Below are positions 1 through 6,401 of a stretch of 9,884 nucleotides of DNA, in pieces. The DNA comes from Mycoplasmatota bacterium. GTDB lineage: Bacteria; Bacillota_I; Bacilli_A; RF39; UBA660. Position 1 is the first letter of the stretch; the number at the start of each line of letters is the position of its first letter. The position numbers and the translations under genes were made by a program. The stretch spans positions 1 through 9,884 of the forward strand of contig JAAZHK010000010.1 of assembly GCA_012510745.1 (NCBI GenBank). The letters run 5' to 3'. The notes beneath the pieces are model-generated. The model saw only the letters and a list, made by a program, of their open reading frames with translations, made no database searches and had not been told where the DNA came from.

Positions 1-1899
1 ACTTATACCAAAATTATTAATATTAAATAAATAATTATCATTATAAACATATTTATACCAAGAATGACTAGTACTTTTTTCAATAACAAACTTTTTTATA
101 GTAGTTGGTAATATTAATTCCTTATATTCATCATTTTTTTCTTCATAAAGTTCAATTGAAGGCATACTAACAACTCTAATGCCGTATCCTTTAGCTGTTA
201 AATTATCTGCAATATTAAGTGCTAAAGATAATTCTTCTCCAGTTGTAATTATAATAGCATTTAATTTGCTTGCTTCGTTCTTAACTATATAGGCTCCATT
301 TTTCACTTCTTTTACCTTAGTGTTTTCAATTATAGGAACATCATTCCGACTTAATATAATAGCAGAAGGCCCTTCTTTTTTAGTTATTATAGCCTTATAT
401 GTTCCAATTACTTCATTAGCATCTGCTGGTCTAAAAACATCTAAATTAGGAATTGATCTTAACATAGTTAATTGTTCAACAGGCTGGTGAGTTGGTCCAT
501 CTTCTCCTACGGATATAGAATCATGTGTAAAAATATAAATTACAGGTAAATTCATTATAGAACTCATTCTTAAGGCTGGCTTTAAATAATCAGCAAAAGC
601 TAAAAAAGTAGATCCAAAAGGACGCAGTCCTGATAAAGCTAGACCATTTAATATAGCACCCATTGAATGTTCTCTAACGCCAAAATTAATATTTCGCCCA
701 CTATAGTTATTGGCTTGAAAATCAGTTTCTTCTAGTAATCTTGTTTTAGTGGAATTCGATAAATCAGCAGATCCGCCAATTAAAAAAGGTAATAATTTAC
801 TAATTGCATTTAAAATTTTACCTCCTGTTACTCTAGTAGATTCAATTGCTTTATCAGGTATATCAAATTCTAATTCTTTTAAATTAAAATTTGGTTTTTT
901 ATTTATAATTTGCACAAGTTCTTGTTGAAGGTTTTTATCTAATAAATTAAAAGTGTTCATCCATTTTTTGTGGCAATCTTCATAACGCATAATAATAGCC
1001 TTTTGAAATTCATTTATTGCTTCATTGCTAACTGAAAAAGGAACATTTCTTATATTCAAGGTTTTTTTAATATTTATAATATCTTCTTCTTCTAATGGAG
1101 AACCATGTACTTTATTAGTTCCTTGATATTTAGAATATTTACCAATAATTGTTTTTATTTCAATAAGAGTTGGTTTATTACTATTTTTTGCTTTTTCTAT
1201 AGCTTTGGAAATTTCATTAATATTATTACCATTTTTTACTAAAATAGTATTCCATTCTAAAGCTTTAAATCTATCTATAACATTTTCGGAAAACGTTATT
1301 TTTGTTGATCCGTCTAAACAAATATCATTAGAATCATATAAAACAATTAATTTATTTAATTTTAAATGTCCGGCTAAACTTATAGCTTCATAGCTAATTC
1401 CTTCCATTAAATCGCCATCGCTACACAAAACATAAGTATTGTAGTCAATAACCAAGTTCTTTTTAGTATTATATTTACTAGCTAAAAATCTTTCAGCAAT
1501 AGCCATTCCTACAGCATTAGCTAAACCCTGTCCTAAAGGTCCAGTTGAGGATTCTACTCCTGGAGTAATATTATACTCAGGGTGACCTGGGGTTTTAGAA
1601 TTTATTTTGCGAAAGCTTTTCAAATCGTCAATATTAATATCATAACCTGCCATAAATAAAGTTGCATATAATAATGCTGATCCATGGCCTGCAGATAACA
1701 CAAAACGATCACGATTTATCCAATTCGGTTCTTTAGGATTAATATTTAAATGTCTTCCATATAAAGTATAAAGAATAGGTGCTGCACCTAATACAATACC
1801 AGGGTGACCACTTTTAGCTTCATTAATCATATCGATTCCTAAAGATCTAATATTATCTACAATTTTATATTCATCAACAATTGCTTTTGTTTTTTTCAA
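1..1899 (-). CDS. tkt: Transketolase (3' end cut by window edge)
   Basis: Cytoplasmic ThDP- and Mg-dependent transketolase, which moves two-carbon ketol units between sugar phosphates in the non-oxidative pentose phosphate pathway. I translated 633 uninterrupted codons from 1899 to base 1. Family motifs appear in order: GHPG (about residues 31-34), SAGHGS (69-74), GPLGQG (120-125), the ThDP/metal motif SDGDLMEG (160-167), and the second signature GEDGPTHQPVE (about 465-475). The frame is still open at the left edge, in the sequence WYKYVYND that lies near the family C-terminus, so roughly 25-30 residues are missing. The start is TTG at 1899: AAAGGAGAG lies 8 bases upstream, and the next Met (residue 24) would remove conserved sequence. 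It is monocistronic from its own promoter. Identity is certain from motifs; the exact sugar preference is not visible. Confidence 0.96.
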   Translation of the reverse strand, partial: MKKTKAIVDEYKIVDNIRSLGIDMINEAKSGHPGIVLGAAPILYTLYGRHLNINPKEPNWINRDRFVLSAGHGSALLYATLFMAGYDINIDDLKSFRKINSKTPGHPEYNITPGVESSTGPLGQGLANAVGMAIAERFLASKYNTKKNLVIDYNTYVLCSDGDLMEGISYEAISLAGHLKLNKLIVLYDSNDICLDGSTKITFSENVIDRFKALEWNTILVKNGNNINEISKAIEKAKNSNKPTLIEIKTIIGKYSKYQGTNKVHGSPLEEEDIINIKKTLNIRNVPFSVSNEAINEFQKAIIMRYEDCHKKWMNTFNLLDKNLQQELVQIINKKPNFNLKELEFDIPDKAIESTRVTGGKILNAISKLLPFLIGGSADLSNSTKTRLLEETDFQANNYSGRNINFGVREHSMGAILNGLALSGLRPFGSTFLAFADYLKPALRMSSIMNLPVIYIFTHDSISVGEDGPTHQPVEQLTMLRSIPNLDVFRPADANEVIGTYKAIITKKEGPSAIILSRNDVPIIENTKVKEVKNGAYIVKNEASKLNAIIITTGEELSLALNIADNLTAKGYGIRVVSMPSIELYEEKNDEYKELILPTTIKKFVIEKSTSHSWYKYVYNDNYLFNINNFGIS

Positions 1900-1951
1900 A
1901 GTTATTACTCTCCTTTATAGTACAGTTTGACTATTTATATACGATAATTAA

Positions 1952-1979
1952 ATTATAACATTTTTTGATAAAAAGTAAA
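1952..1979 (-). promoter_or_regulatory. Promoter of transketolase
   Basis: On the minus strand TTTACT (1974-1979) is separated by 16 bases from a perfect TATAAT (1952-1957), with the TG of an extended -10 (TGTTATAAT). Transcription would start near 1945 and give a leader of about 45 bases ending in the AAAGGAGAG ribosome site. No hairpin or riboswitch-like fold is evident in this leader. Confidence 0.7.
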
Positions 1980-2022
1980 CCGTTATATAAAACTCTAAAA
2001 ACTTCAAAAACTATTAATCATT

Positions 2023-2057
2023 AAAAATAAAAACTAACATTAAAATTTTAATGTTAG
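2023..2057 (-). terminator. Rho-independent terminator after tRNA-Glu
   Basis: Bases 2034-2057 form a perfect 12+12 palindrome (CTAACATTAAAA and its complement). On the minus strand it is followed by the T-rich run TTTTTATTTTT. It lies 12 bases beyond the CCA end of tRNA-Glu, which it most likely terminates. On the plus strand the following bases are not a T-run, so it works in one direction only. Confidence 0.8.
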
Positions 2058-2069
2058 CAATTTTAAACA

Positions 2070-2146
2070 TGGTGACCTGTATGGGAATTGAACCCATGAA
2101 TATTGCCTTGAGAGGGCAACGTGTTAAACCGCTTCACCAACAGGCC
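2070..2146 (-). tRNA. tRNA-Glu (anticodon CUC)
   Basis: A complete cloverleaf can be folded by eye. The acceptor GGCCTGT/ACAGGTC has the usual G2-U71 pair, with discriminator A and encoded CCA. The D stem is 3 bp (GTG/CAC), the anticodon stem TTGCC/GGCAA with loop CTCTCAA, and the T stem ATGGG/CCCAT with loop TTCAATT. Loop positions 34-36 read CTC, which decodes GAG. The overall sequence matches the Bacillus-type tRNA-Glu pattern. A possible -10 (TATTAT, minus strand 2155-2160) lies 8 bases upstream with only a weak -35. GAG-specific tRNA-Glu is normally additional to a UUC isoacceptor, which would be elsewhere in the genome. Confidence 0.93.
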
Positions 2147-2258
2147 AAATAAATATAATAAGATTTTATCTTATAATTAATAAAAAAGCAACTTGATAAT
2201 TCAAAAAAAACATAATTTTATTTTTAATGGGAATAATATTTTTGAAAGGAGGTTTATA

Positions 2259-2606
2259 ATGAAAAAAATTTCTTTAATTGTTATGGTTATAACTATATTT
2301 ACTTTTTCGGTAATTAATACTCCAAAGATTCTAGCTCATAGTAACAACACAAATCTAAACTCTTCATTAACTAGATTACAAAATCCAATAATTAATGATA
2401 ATAATAATGATAATGATATTATTGATAATAATAACAATAATAATATAGACGACAATCTAGATGATGATAATATTTTAGATAATAATTTAGATAGTGATGT
2501 TGATGTTGACAATGACGTATTTAATAAAATTCTATATGGCGTTATTGGAATTTTGATTGGTATTGCTGCAACTTATTTATTTACTAGCTTTAGACATACT
2601 AGGTAG
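2259..2606 (+). CDS. Small Asp/Asn-rich membrane-anchored exported protein
   Basis: A 115-aa protein of unknown function, the only plus-strand gene in the window. Residues 1-26 look like a Sec signal: MKK, a hydrophobic core, then ILAHS, which could be a cleavage site. Residues about 46-86 are low-complexity, almost entirely Asp, Asn, Ile and Leu. Residues about 91-109 are a second hydrophobic segment (YGVIGILIGIAATYLF) followed by the basic tail RHTR. The likely product is an acidic, flexible extracytoplasmic segment tethered by a C-terminal membrane helix. The start at 2259 is set by AAAGGAGG six bases upstream; an in-frame ATG at 2193 would add 22 residues before the signal and has no ribosome site. 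No sortase motif is visible. It sits alone between two minus-strand tRNAs and ends before a shared terminator. A TATAAT at 2172-2177 and a TTGATA at 2193 are possible but unconvincing promoter parts. Confidence 0.8.
   Translation: MKKISLIVMVITIFTFSVINTPKILAHSNNTNLNSSLTRLQNPIINDNNNDNDIIDNNNNNNIDDNLDDDNILDNNLDSDVDVDNDVFNKILYGVIGILIGIAATYLFTSFRHTR
2394..2516 (+). repeat. GAT/AAT triplet-rich low-complexity stretch
   Basis: About 120 bases made mostly of GAT and AAT codons inside the small exported protein, encoding an Asp/Asn-rich linker. The stretch is imperfect rather than a clean microsatellite, but in-frame triplet gain or loss would change linker length without breaking the gene. Confidence 0.7.
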
Positions 2607-2611
2607 TTTGT

Positions 2612-2657
2612 AAAAAATAAAAAGATCTATGAAGTTAATCAAAGATCTTCTTTTTTA
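2612..2657. terminator. Bidirectional terminator between the plus-strand gene and tRNA-Ile2
   Basis: Arms AAGATCT (2622-2628) and AGATCTT (2643-2649) form a 7-bp stem with a 14-base loop. On the plus strand the stem is followed by CTTTTTTATT, on the minus strand by TTTATTTTTTA. It therefore suits both the convergent plus-strand gene (stop at 2606) and tRNA-Ile2. Confidence 0.7.
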
Positions 2658-2677
2658 TTAAAAAATTAATTTATAAG

Positions 2678-2754
2678 TGGTGGACCCTGTAGGACTCGAA
2701 CCTACAACCGTCCGGTTATGAGCCGGGTGCTCTAACCAATTGAGCTAAGGGTCC
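2678..2754 (-). tRNA. tRNA-Ile2 (anticodon CAU, lysidine type)
   Basis: Acceptor GGACCCT/AGGGTCC, discriminator A and encoded CCA, D stem GCTC/GAGC, anticodon loop CTCATAA, T stem GTAGG/CCTAC with loop TTCGAGT. The anticodon is CAT. The acceptor and anticodon arms resemble the Bacillus and Mycoplasma minor tRNA-Ile2, not elongator or initiator tRNA-Met, so C34 is expected to be changed to lysidine by TilS to read AUA. One oddity: the top anticodon-stem pair is C27-A43, a mismatch, while the other four pairs (CCGG/CCGG) are sound. Assignment as Ile2 rests on recalled family sequence; a Met tRNA is less likely. Confidence 0.88.
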
Positions 2755-2763
2755 ATGCTATTT

Positions 2764-2792
2764 ATAATAGCATATTATATTATAATTGACAA
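2764..2792 (-). promoter_or_regulatory. Promoter of tRNA-Ile2
   Basis: On the minus strand TTGTCA (2787-2792) and TATTAT (2764-2769) are separated by exactly 17 bases. The -10 ends 9 bases before the tRNA's first base, as expected for a tRNA promoter with a very short leader. A 7-bp inverted repeat (ATGCTAT/ATAGCAT, 2755-2773) overlaps the -10; it has no T-run and is not a terminator. Confidence 0.8.
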
Positions 2793-2813
2793 GATAGATT
2801 TAACAATTTTTTA

Positions 2814-4199
2814 TTAAAAATCACAGTTACCATAAGTTCTTGGAAAAGGAATAACATCTCTTATATTATCAATTCCTGTTAAAAAGATTAATAATCGCTC
2901 AAATCCAATACCAAAACCAGAATGAATACAACCTCCGTATTTTCGAAGATTTAAGTACCACCACAGCCCTTTTTGATCAATATTTAATTCTTGCATTTTT
3001 TTCATTAAAATATCGTAAGATTCTTCTCTTTGAGAACCTCCCATTAATTCTCCAGCTTTAGCTACTAATAAATCAACAGCCGCAACAGTTTTATTATCGT
3101 TATTTAACTTCATATAAAAAGCTTTTATTTCTTTAGGCCAATCGGTTACAAATACTGGGTTTTGGAAATAAACCTCAGTTAAGTATCTCTCATGTTCTTT
3201 TGATAAATCATGGCCAAATTGGGGTTTGTTTTCAAATTTAATATCAGCCTTATTTAATATATCAATTGCTTCATTATAAGTAATTCGATTGAAAGAATTA
3301 ATTAATAATTTTTCTAATCTGTTTTTTAAACCTTTTTCAACAAAATTATTTAAAAAGTTAATTTCTTCAGAGGCTTCATCTAAAACTTCTTTTATAATAG
3401 CTTTTAAAAATTTTTCTTGCAAATTAATCAAATCATTTAAATCGCAAAAAGCTATTTCTGGTTCGATCATCCAGAATTCAGCTGCATGCGTTTTAGTATT
3501 AGATTTTTCTGCTCTAAATATCGGTCCAAAGGTATAAACTTTACGAAATGCCATTGCAAAAGCTTCACCTTCTAATTGACCTGTGACAGTTAATCCTACT
3601 TTTTTTGAAAAGAAATCATTATGATAATTAATGTTTCTTTTATCATCTTTAGGAATATTATTTAAATCAAAAGTTGTGACTTGAAACATTTCTCCTGCTC
3701 CTTCACCATCATTATCAGTAATAATTGGTGAATGTAAATAAATAAAGCCTTCATTATTAAAAAATTTATGGATAGCAATACTGGTAATGGAACGAATTCG
3801 AAAAACTGCTTGAAACAAACTAGTACGTGGTCTTAAGTAACTTATTTCTCTTAAATATTCTCTTGAATATCTTTGTGGCTGTAGAGGATAATCTTCAGAG
3901 CAATCTCCTAACAAAATAATATTACTGGCTTCTAATTCATATTCTTGTTTATTACCGCTAGAATTAATTAATTTACCAATTATTTTAACACAAGCTCCAA
4001 TGTGAATTTTGTTAAGTATTTCAAAATTAATTAAAGAGTCGTTATATACAACTTGAATTGTTTTAAAAACACTACCATCATTGAAATCTATAAAAGCAAT
4101 ATTTTGATGTTTGCGGTGATTCTTTACCCAACCAGTTAGTATTACTTCTTTATTTAAATATTTTTGAATATCGTTTAAAAGTGTTTTAATTTCAATCAT
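2814..4199 (-). CDS. asnS: Asparagine--tRNA ligase
   Basis: Cytoplasmic class IIb aminoacyl-tRNA synthetase that charges tRNA-Asn with asparagine using ATP. At 461 aa it has the normal bacterial length. An N-terminal OB-fold anticodon-binding domain (about 18-97, starting VILTGWVKNHR) precedes the catalytic core. Motif 2 is at about 228-248 (FRAEKSNT then HAAEFWMIEPE) and motif 3 at about 428-437 (GFGIGFERLL). The C-terminus PRTYGNCDF has Tyr where many homologues have Pro (PRTPGNAEF). HAAEFWMIEPE and the ending separate it from AspRS. The start ATG at 4199 follows GGTGA by 6 bases. The leader is only about 16 bases, so there is no room for a T-box. A dedicated AsnRS means direct Asn-tRNA formation. 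Confidence 0.97.
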   Translation of the reverse strand: MIEIKTLLNDIQKYLNKEVILTGWVKNHRKHQNIAFIDFNDGSVFKTIQVVYNDSLINFEILNKIHIGACVKIIGKLINSSGNKQEYELEASNIILLGDCSEDYPLQPQRYSREYLREISYLRPRTSLFQAVFRIRSITSIAIHKFFNNEGFIYLHSPIITDNDGEGAGEMFQVTTFDLNNIPKDDKRNINYHNDFFSKKVGLTVTGQLEGEAFAMAFRKVYTFGPIFRAEKSNTKTHAAEFWMIEPEIAFCDLNDLINLQEKFLKAIIKEVLDEASEEINFLNNFVEKGLKNRLEKLLINSFNRITYNEAIDILNKADIKFENKPQFGHDLSKEHERYLTEVYFQNPVFVTDWPKEIKAFYMKLNNDNKTVAAVDLLVAKAGELMGGSQREESYDILMKKMQELNIDQKGLWWYLNLRKYGGCIHSGFGIGFERLLIFLTGIDNIRDVIPFPRTYGNCDF

Positions 4200-4221
4200 T
4201 ATAATTCACCATCTTTTTTAT

Positions 4222-4230
4222 ATTATATCA
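4222..4230 (-). promoter_or_regulatory. Extended -10 promoter of asnS
   Basis: The minus strand reads TGATATAAT (4230 to 4222), a perfect extended -10. The -35 position is A/T-rich and a poor match, which is common with extended -10 promoters. The inferred start near 4215 gives a short leader, and the element lies just past the terminator of the upstream gene. Confidence 0.65.
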
Positions 4231-4246
4231 TGAAATTATATTTAAT

Positions 4247-4276
4247 AAATAAAAAAGTAATGTTGCCATTACTTTT
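4247..4276 (-). terminator. Terminator of the 139-aa gene, containing its stop codon
   Basis: Perfect 10-bp arms AAAAGTAATG (4253-4262) and CATTACTTTT (4267-4276) with a 4-base loop. On the minus strand they are followed by a T-rich tail (TTTTTTATTTATT). The gene's TAA stop (4269-4271) lies inside the stem, so the last codons form part of the hairpin. Confidence 0.85.
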
Positions 4277-4688
4277 GTAATAAATTTATTAAATTTATTT
4301 TAAACATATCCTTTTCTGGATGTGATTTAGATATCATAACACCTTTGTAGGTGTTTAATTCAGCACGATGTCCTTCATTAAGAATTTCTTCTGGTGTAAT
4401 ATTAGTAAGAAGAACCATATTTTTATCTGCATATACTGTATAATGTAATTTTAATTCACCATGAACTTTAGAAAATAATATATCAGTCGGTAGTTTTAAC
4501 TCATACGTTTTTGTATTATCTTTTTTAGAAACAGATACTAATTGGCCTAAAAAATTACCACTTCTAATTGTTGGATAAAAATCAAAAGTCAATTTTTTAT
4601 AAGCCAACATGTTATATTTTCTGATAGATCTTTCTTTCTTTTTGAATTCATTTTCATTTAAATATTCAAAAATATAATTTTGTTTCAT
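4269..4688 (-). CDS. Uncharacterised 139-aa protein
   Basis: I do not recognise this family. The product is a soluble, mixed alpha/beta-looking protein with no signal peptide, membrane segment, cysteine motif or obvious nucleotide-binding loop. The N-terminus is highly charged (NENEFKKKERSIRKYN), followed by segments that look like beta-strands (KLTFDFYPTI, TYELKLPTDI, GELKLHYTVY) and a helical C-terminal end (MFKINLINLLQK). It has a well-formed promoter and its own terminator, so it is a genuine expressed single-gene unit. The start ATG at 4688 follows AAAGGGTGGGG. It sits between asnS and the repeat surface protein without overlapping either. No function is claimed. Confidence 0.8.
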   Translation of the reverse strand: MKQNYIFEYLNENEFKKKERSIRKYNMLAYKKLTFDFYPTIRSGNFLGQLVSVSKKDNTKTYELKLPTDILFSKVHGELKLHYTVYADKNMVLLTNITPEEILNEGHRAELNTYKGVMISKSHPEKDMFKINLINLLQK

Positions 4689-4737
4689 TATATCAACCCC
4701 ACCCTTTAATCATCTACTCTATTCTTGAAGTACAGAT

Positions 4738-4766
4738 ATTATAACATAAAACGCTAAAAAAGTCAA
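4738..4766 (-). promoter_or_regulatory. Promoter of the 139-aa gene
   Basis: Minus-strand TTGACT (4761-4766), 17 bases, then TATAAT (4738-4743) with an extended TG (TGTTATAAT). This is close to the sigma-A consensus. The -35 overlaps the tail of the terminator of the upstream 505-aa gene. The start near 4731 gives a leader of about 43 bases. Confidence 0.88.
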
Positions 4767-4795
4767 ATAAAAGAGCAGTCAACTGCTCTTTTATT
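4755..4795 (-). terminator. Terminator of the 505-aa repeat protein gene
   Basis: Perfect 13-bp arms AATAAAAGAGCAG (4766-4778) and its complement (4783-4795) with a TCAA loop, followed on the minus strand by TTGACTTTTTT. It is the strongest hairpin in the window. The gene's TAA stop (4794-4796) overlaps the base of the stem. Confidence 0.9.
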
Positions 4796-6311
4796 AAATA
4801 CTTGATGTTCTAGAATTTCCAGTTTTAGTCCAACCACTTAGATTTTCTTGAGTACTCCAAATAATTTCATTATTACAATCATTAGTTAGATGGCTGTAAG
4901 AATATAAATTTGTATAGTCTCGATAACGATATCTTAATTCATATATAGCTGGAACATTAACTGTTTTATATTCAGCTGGAACATTAACTGTTTTATATTC
5001 AGCTGGAACATTAACAGTTTTATATTCAGCTGGAACATTAACTGTTTTATATTCAGCTGGAACATTAACTGTTTTATATTCAGCTGGAACATTAACTGTT
5101 TTATATTCAGCTGGAACATTAACTGTTTTGTATACTGGATTTATCCAAAGTCTATAACCATAAACGTTAACAGTAGTTGGATTATTTGTTTGGTAAGAAC
5201 AGTTATAAACTATATTCCAACTATTACATTTACTACCACATTCGGCTTTTGTTGCTACACGACAACTCAAAACCTTAGTTTTAGAATCACTACTTAGACG
5301 ATAACTAAAATAATCGTTTTTAGTACTACTCCAATTATCTACTGTTTTAGTTCCTGTTACATATTTTTGAGCTCCTGCTGTTGATGATGTAACTCCACTA
5401 TATTTCCAATATCCTGCTGTAACTAGTTCTTGTTTAGTTGTTGCAGGTGTAACTAGTACTTGTTTAGTTGTTGCAGGTGTAACTAGTACTTGTTTAGTTG
5501 TTGCAGGAGTAACTAATTCTTGTTTAGTTGTTGCAGGAGTAACTAACACTTGTTTAGTTGTTGCAGGAGTAACTAACACTTGTTTAGTTGTTGCCTCAGA
5601 AACAAGGAAAGATTTTTGTTCAATTTGGCGATTATCAGCTGATGTAGGTTTAGAAGTAGAATAATTAGTCCATTCTGTCATTTCTATTTTATTAATTCTT
5701 CTTAGTGTTGAAGAGGTTTCTCTATATTCTGTAGTCCAAGAACCATAATTTCCCCATGAACTAGTACAAATAGATCTACGATATTCATACTCTAATGAAG
5801 TTGGTTTTGATTGAATAGGTTTACTTATAGGTTTTTCTAAAGTAATTGTTTCTTTAACGAGAACTTCTTTACAAGGATTATTACAATAATCATAACAACC
5901 TAGATTTACTATTATATAATCATTTTCAGAACCACATGTTAAAGCTACTTTTAAAATATATTCTTTTTCGTTTTTAGTAATTTCTATATAAGAGTTATTT
6001 TCATCACAGCTACGACCGTTTTTATCAACAAATGGAATAATGAGTTTCATTTCATGCATTTGTTGTAAACTTAGTTTTTTACTTTCCCCAATTTTAATTG
6101 GTAATCTTTCATTAGTATAGTAAGAAATACCTGCTTCTTTCATAGTTGTAATATTATTATTAAAAACACTTTTGTAAAATGGTTGCATTCTAGTTGCTGG
6201 AAATATCCATATTAAAATAAATACAAATAAAATAATAAGTAATAATTTTACTAAAAAGTCTTTTAATGGAAAACCATTGTCTTTTTTGGTTTCTTCTGTA
6301 TCGTTATACAT
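4794..6311 (-). CDS. Single-pass surface protein with two tandem repeat arrays
   Basis: A 505-aa protein of unknown function, probably N-in/C-out. Residues 1-18 are a charged cytoplasmic tail and about 19-37 one membrane helix (FLVKLLLIILFVFILIWIF) without a clear cleavage site. The outer part contains a Cys-bearing region (C102, C126, C139, C143, C147, C182) and a Trp/Tyr/Ser-rich segment (about 174-235, with WTNYSTSKPTSADNRQ resembling recurrent W-x-x-S-type motifs of Gram-positive surface proteins). A 10-residue array follows (about 240-299, ATTKQVLVTP x6), then a second Cys region (C350, C358, C362, C371), a 9-residue array (393-455, EYKTVNVPA x7) and an aromatic tail with C479. The 11 cysteines all lie outside, so disulfides are possible. 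The start at 6311 follows AAAGGGGG. It has a strong promoter and terminator and is monocistronic. An adhesin-like, structural or envelope role is only a guess. Confidence 0.85.
   Translation of the reverse strand: MYNDTEETKKDNGFPLKDFLVKLLLIILFVFILIWIFPATRMQPFYKSVFNNNITTMKEAGISYYTNERLPIKIGESKKLSLQQMHEMKLIIPFVDKNGRSCDENNSYIEITKNEKEYILKVALTCGSENDYIIVNLGCYDYCNNPCKEVLVKETITLEKPISKPIQSKPTSLEYEYRRSICTSSWGNYGSWTTEYRETSSTLRRINKIEMTEWTNYSTSKPTSADNRQIEQKSFLVSEATTKQVLVTPATTKQVLVTPATTKQELVTPATTKQVLVTPATTKQVLVTPATTKQELVTAGYWKYSGVTSSTAGAQKYVTGTKTVDNWSSTKNDYFSYRLSSDSKTKVLSCRVATKAECGSKCNSWNIVYNCSYQTNNPTTVNVYGYRLWINPVYKTVNVPAEYKTVNVPAEYKTVNVPAEYKTVNVPAEYKTVNVPAEYKTVNVPAEYKTVNVPAIYELRYRYRDYTNLYSYSHLTNDCNNEIIWSTQENLSGWTKTGNSRTSSI
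4947..5135 (-). repeat. 27-bp in-frame tandem repeat, 7 copies
   Basis: Seven head-to-tail 27-bp units fill exactly 189 bases and encode EYKTVNVPA (first protein copy VYKTVNVPA). Five units (4947-5000 and 5028-5108) are identical; the unit at 5001-5027 has one T-to-A change and the edge unit at 5109-5135 a few. Identity includes silent positions, so expansion or homogenisation is recent. Copy number can change in frame. Confidence 0.97.
5419..5598 (-). repeat. 30-bp in-frame tandem repeat, 6 copies
   Basis: Six 30-bp units (180 bases) encode the 10-residue repeat ATTKQ[VE]LVTP. Units differ at a few positions in an ordered pattern. In protein order the variable residue reads V,V,E,V,V,E, which points to duplication of a three-unit, 90-bp block. 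There are no unique spacers between units. Confidence 0.96.
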
Positions 6312-6343
6312 AAAAATACCCCCTTTTGTAATTTATGGCTCCT

Positions 6344-6372
6344 ATTGTAACACATTATAATTAAAAAGTCAA
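6344..6372 (-). promoter_or_regulatory. Promoter of the repeat surface protein gene
   Basis: Minus-strand TTGACT (6367-6372), 17 bases, then TACAAT (6344-6349) preceded by the TG of an extended -10. The start near 6337 gives a leader of about 26 bases containing the ribosome site AAAGGGGG. Confidence 0.85.
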
Positions 6373-6401
6373 TTCTTTGTTTTAAAAAACAATTATAAAG
6401 T

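Noticed and set aside
1205..1393. 62-aa plus-strand ORF
   Set aside because: Antisense to transketolase codons within a strongly conserved gene; no ribosome site.
2755..2773. Hairpin ATGCTAT/ATAGCAT as a terminator of asnS
   Set aside because: No T-run follows on either strand, and it overlaps the -10 of a well-formed tRNA promoter.
3289..3537. 82-aa plus-strand ORF
   Set aside because: Antisense shadow of asnS, covering its motif 2 region.
4200..4252. T-box or other riboswitch in front of asnS
   Set aside because: The extended -10 at 4222-4230 leaves a leader of only about 16 bases, too short for a T-box, and no specifier or T-box sequence is visible.
4934..5119. 61-aa minus-strand ORF made of MFQLNIKQL repeats
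   Set aside because: It is the out-of-frame shadow of the 27-bp array in the surface protein gene; a 27-bp period keeps all frames open or closed together. There is no ribosome site.
4947..5598. Regularly repeated 27- and 30-bp units resembling a CRISPR array
   Set aside because: Units are directly head to tail with no unique spacers, are exact multiples of three and lie inside one open reading frame; no cas genes are present.
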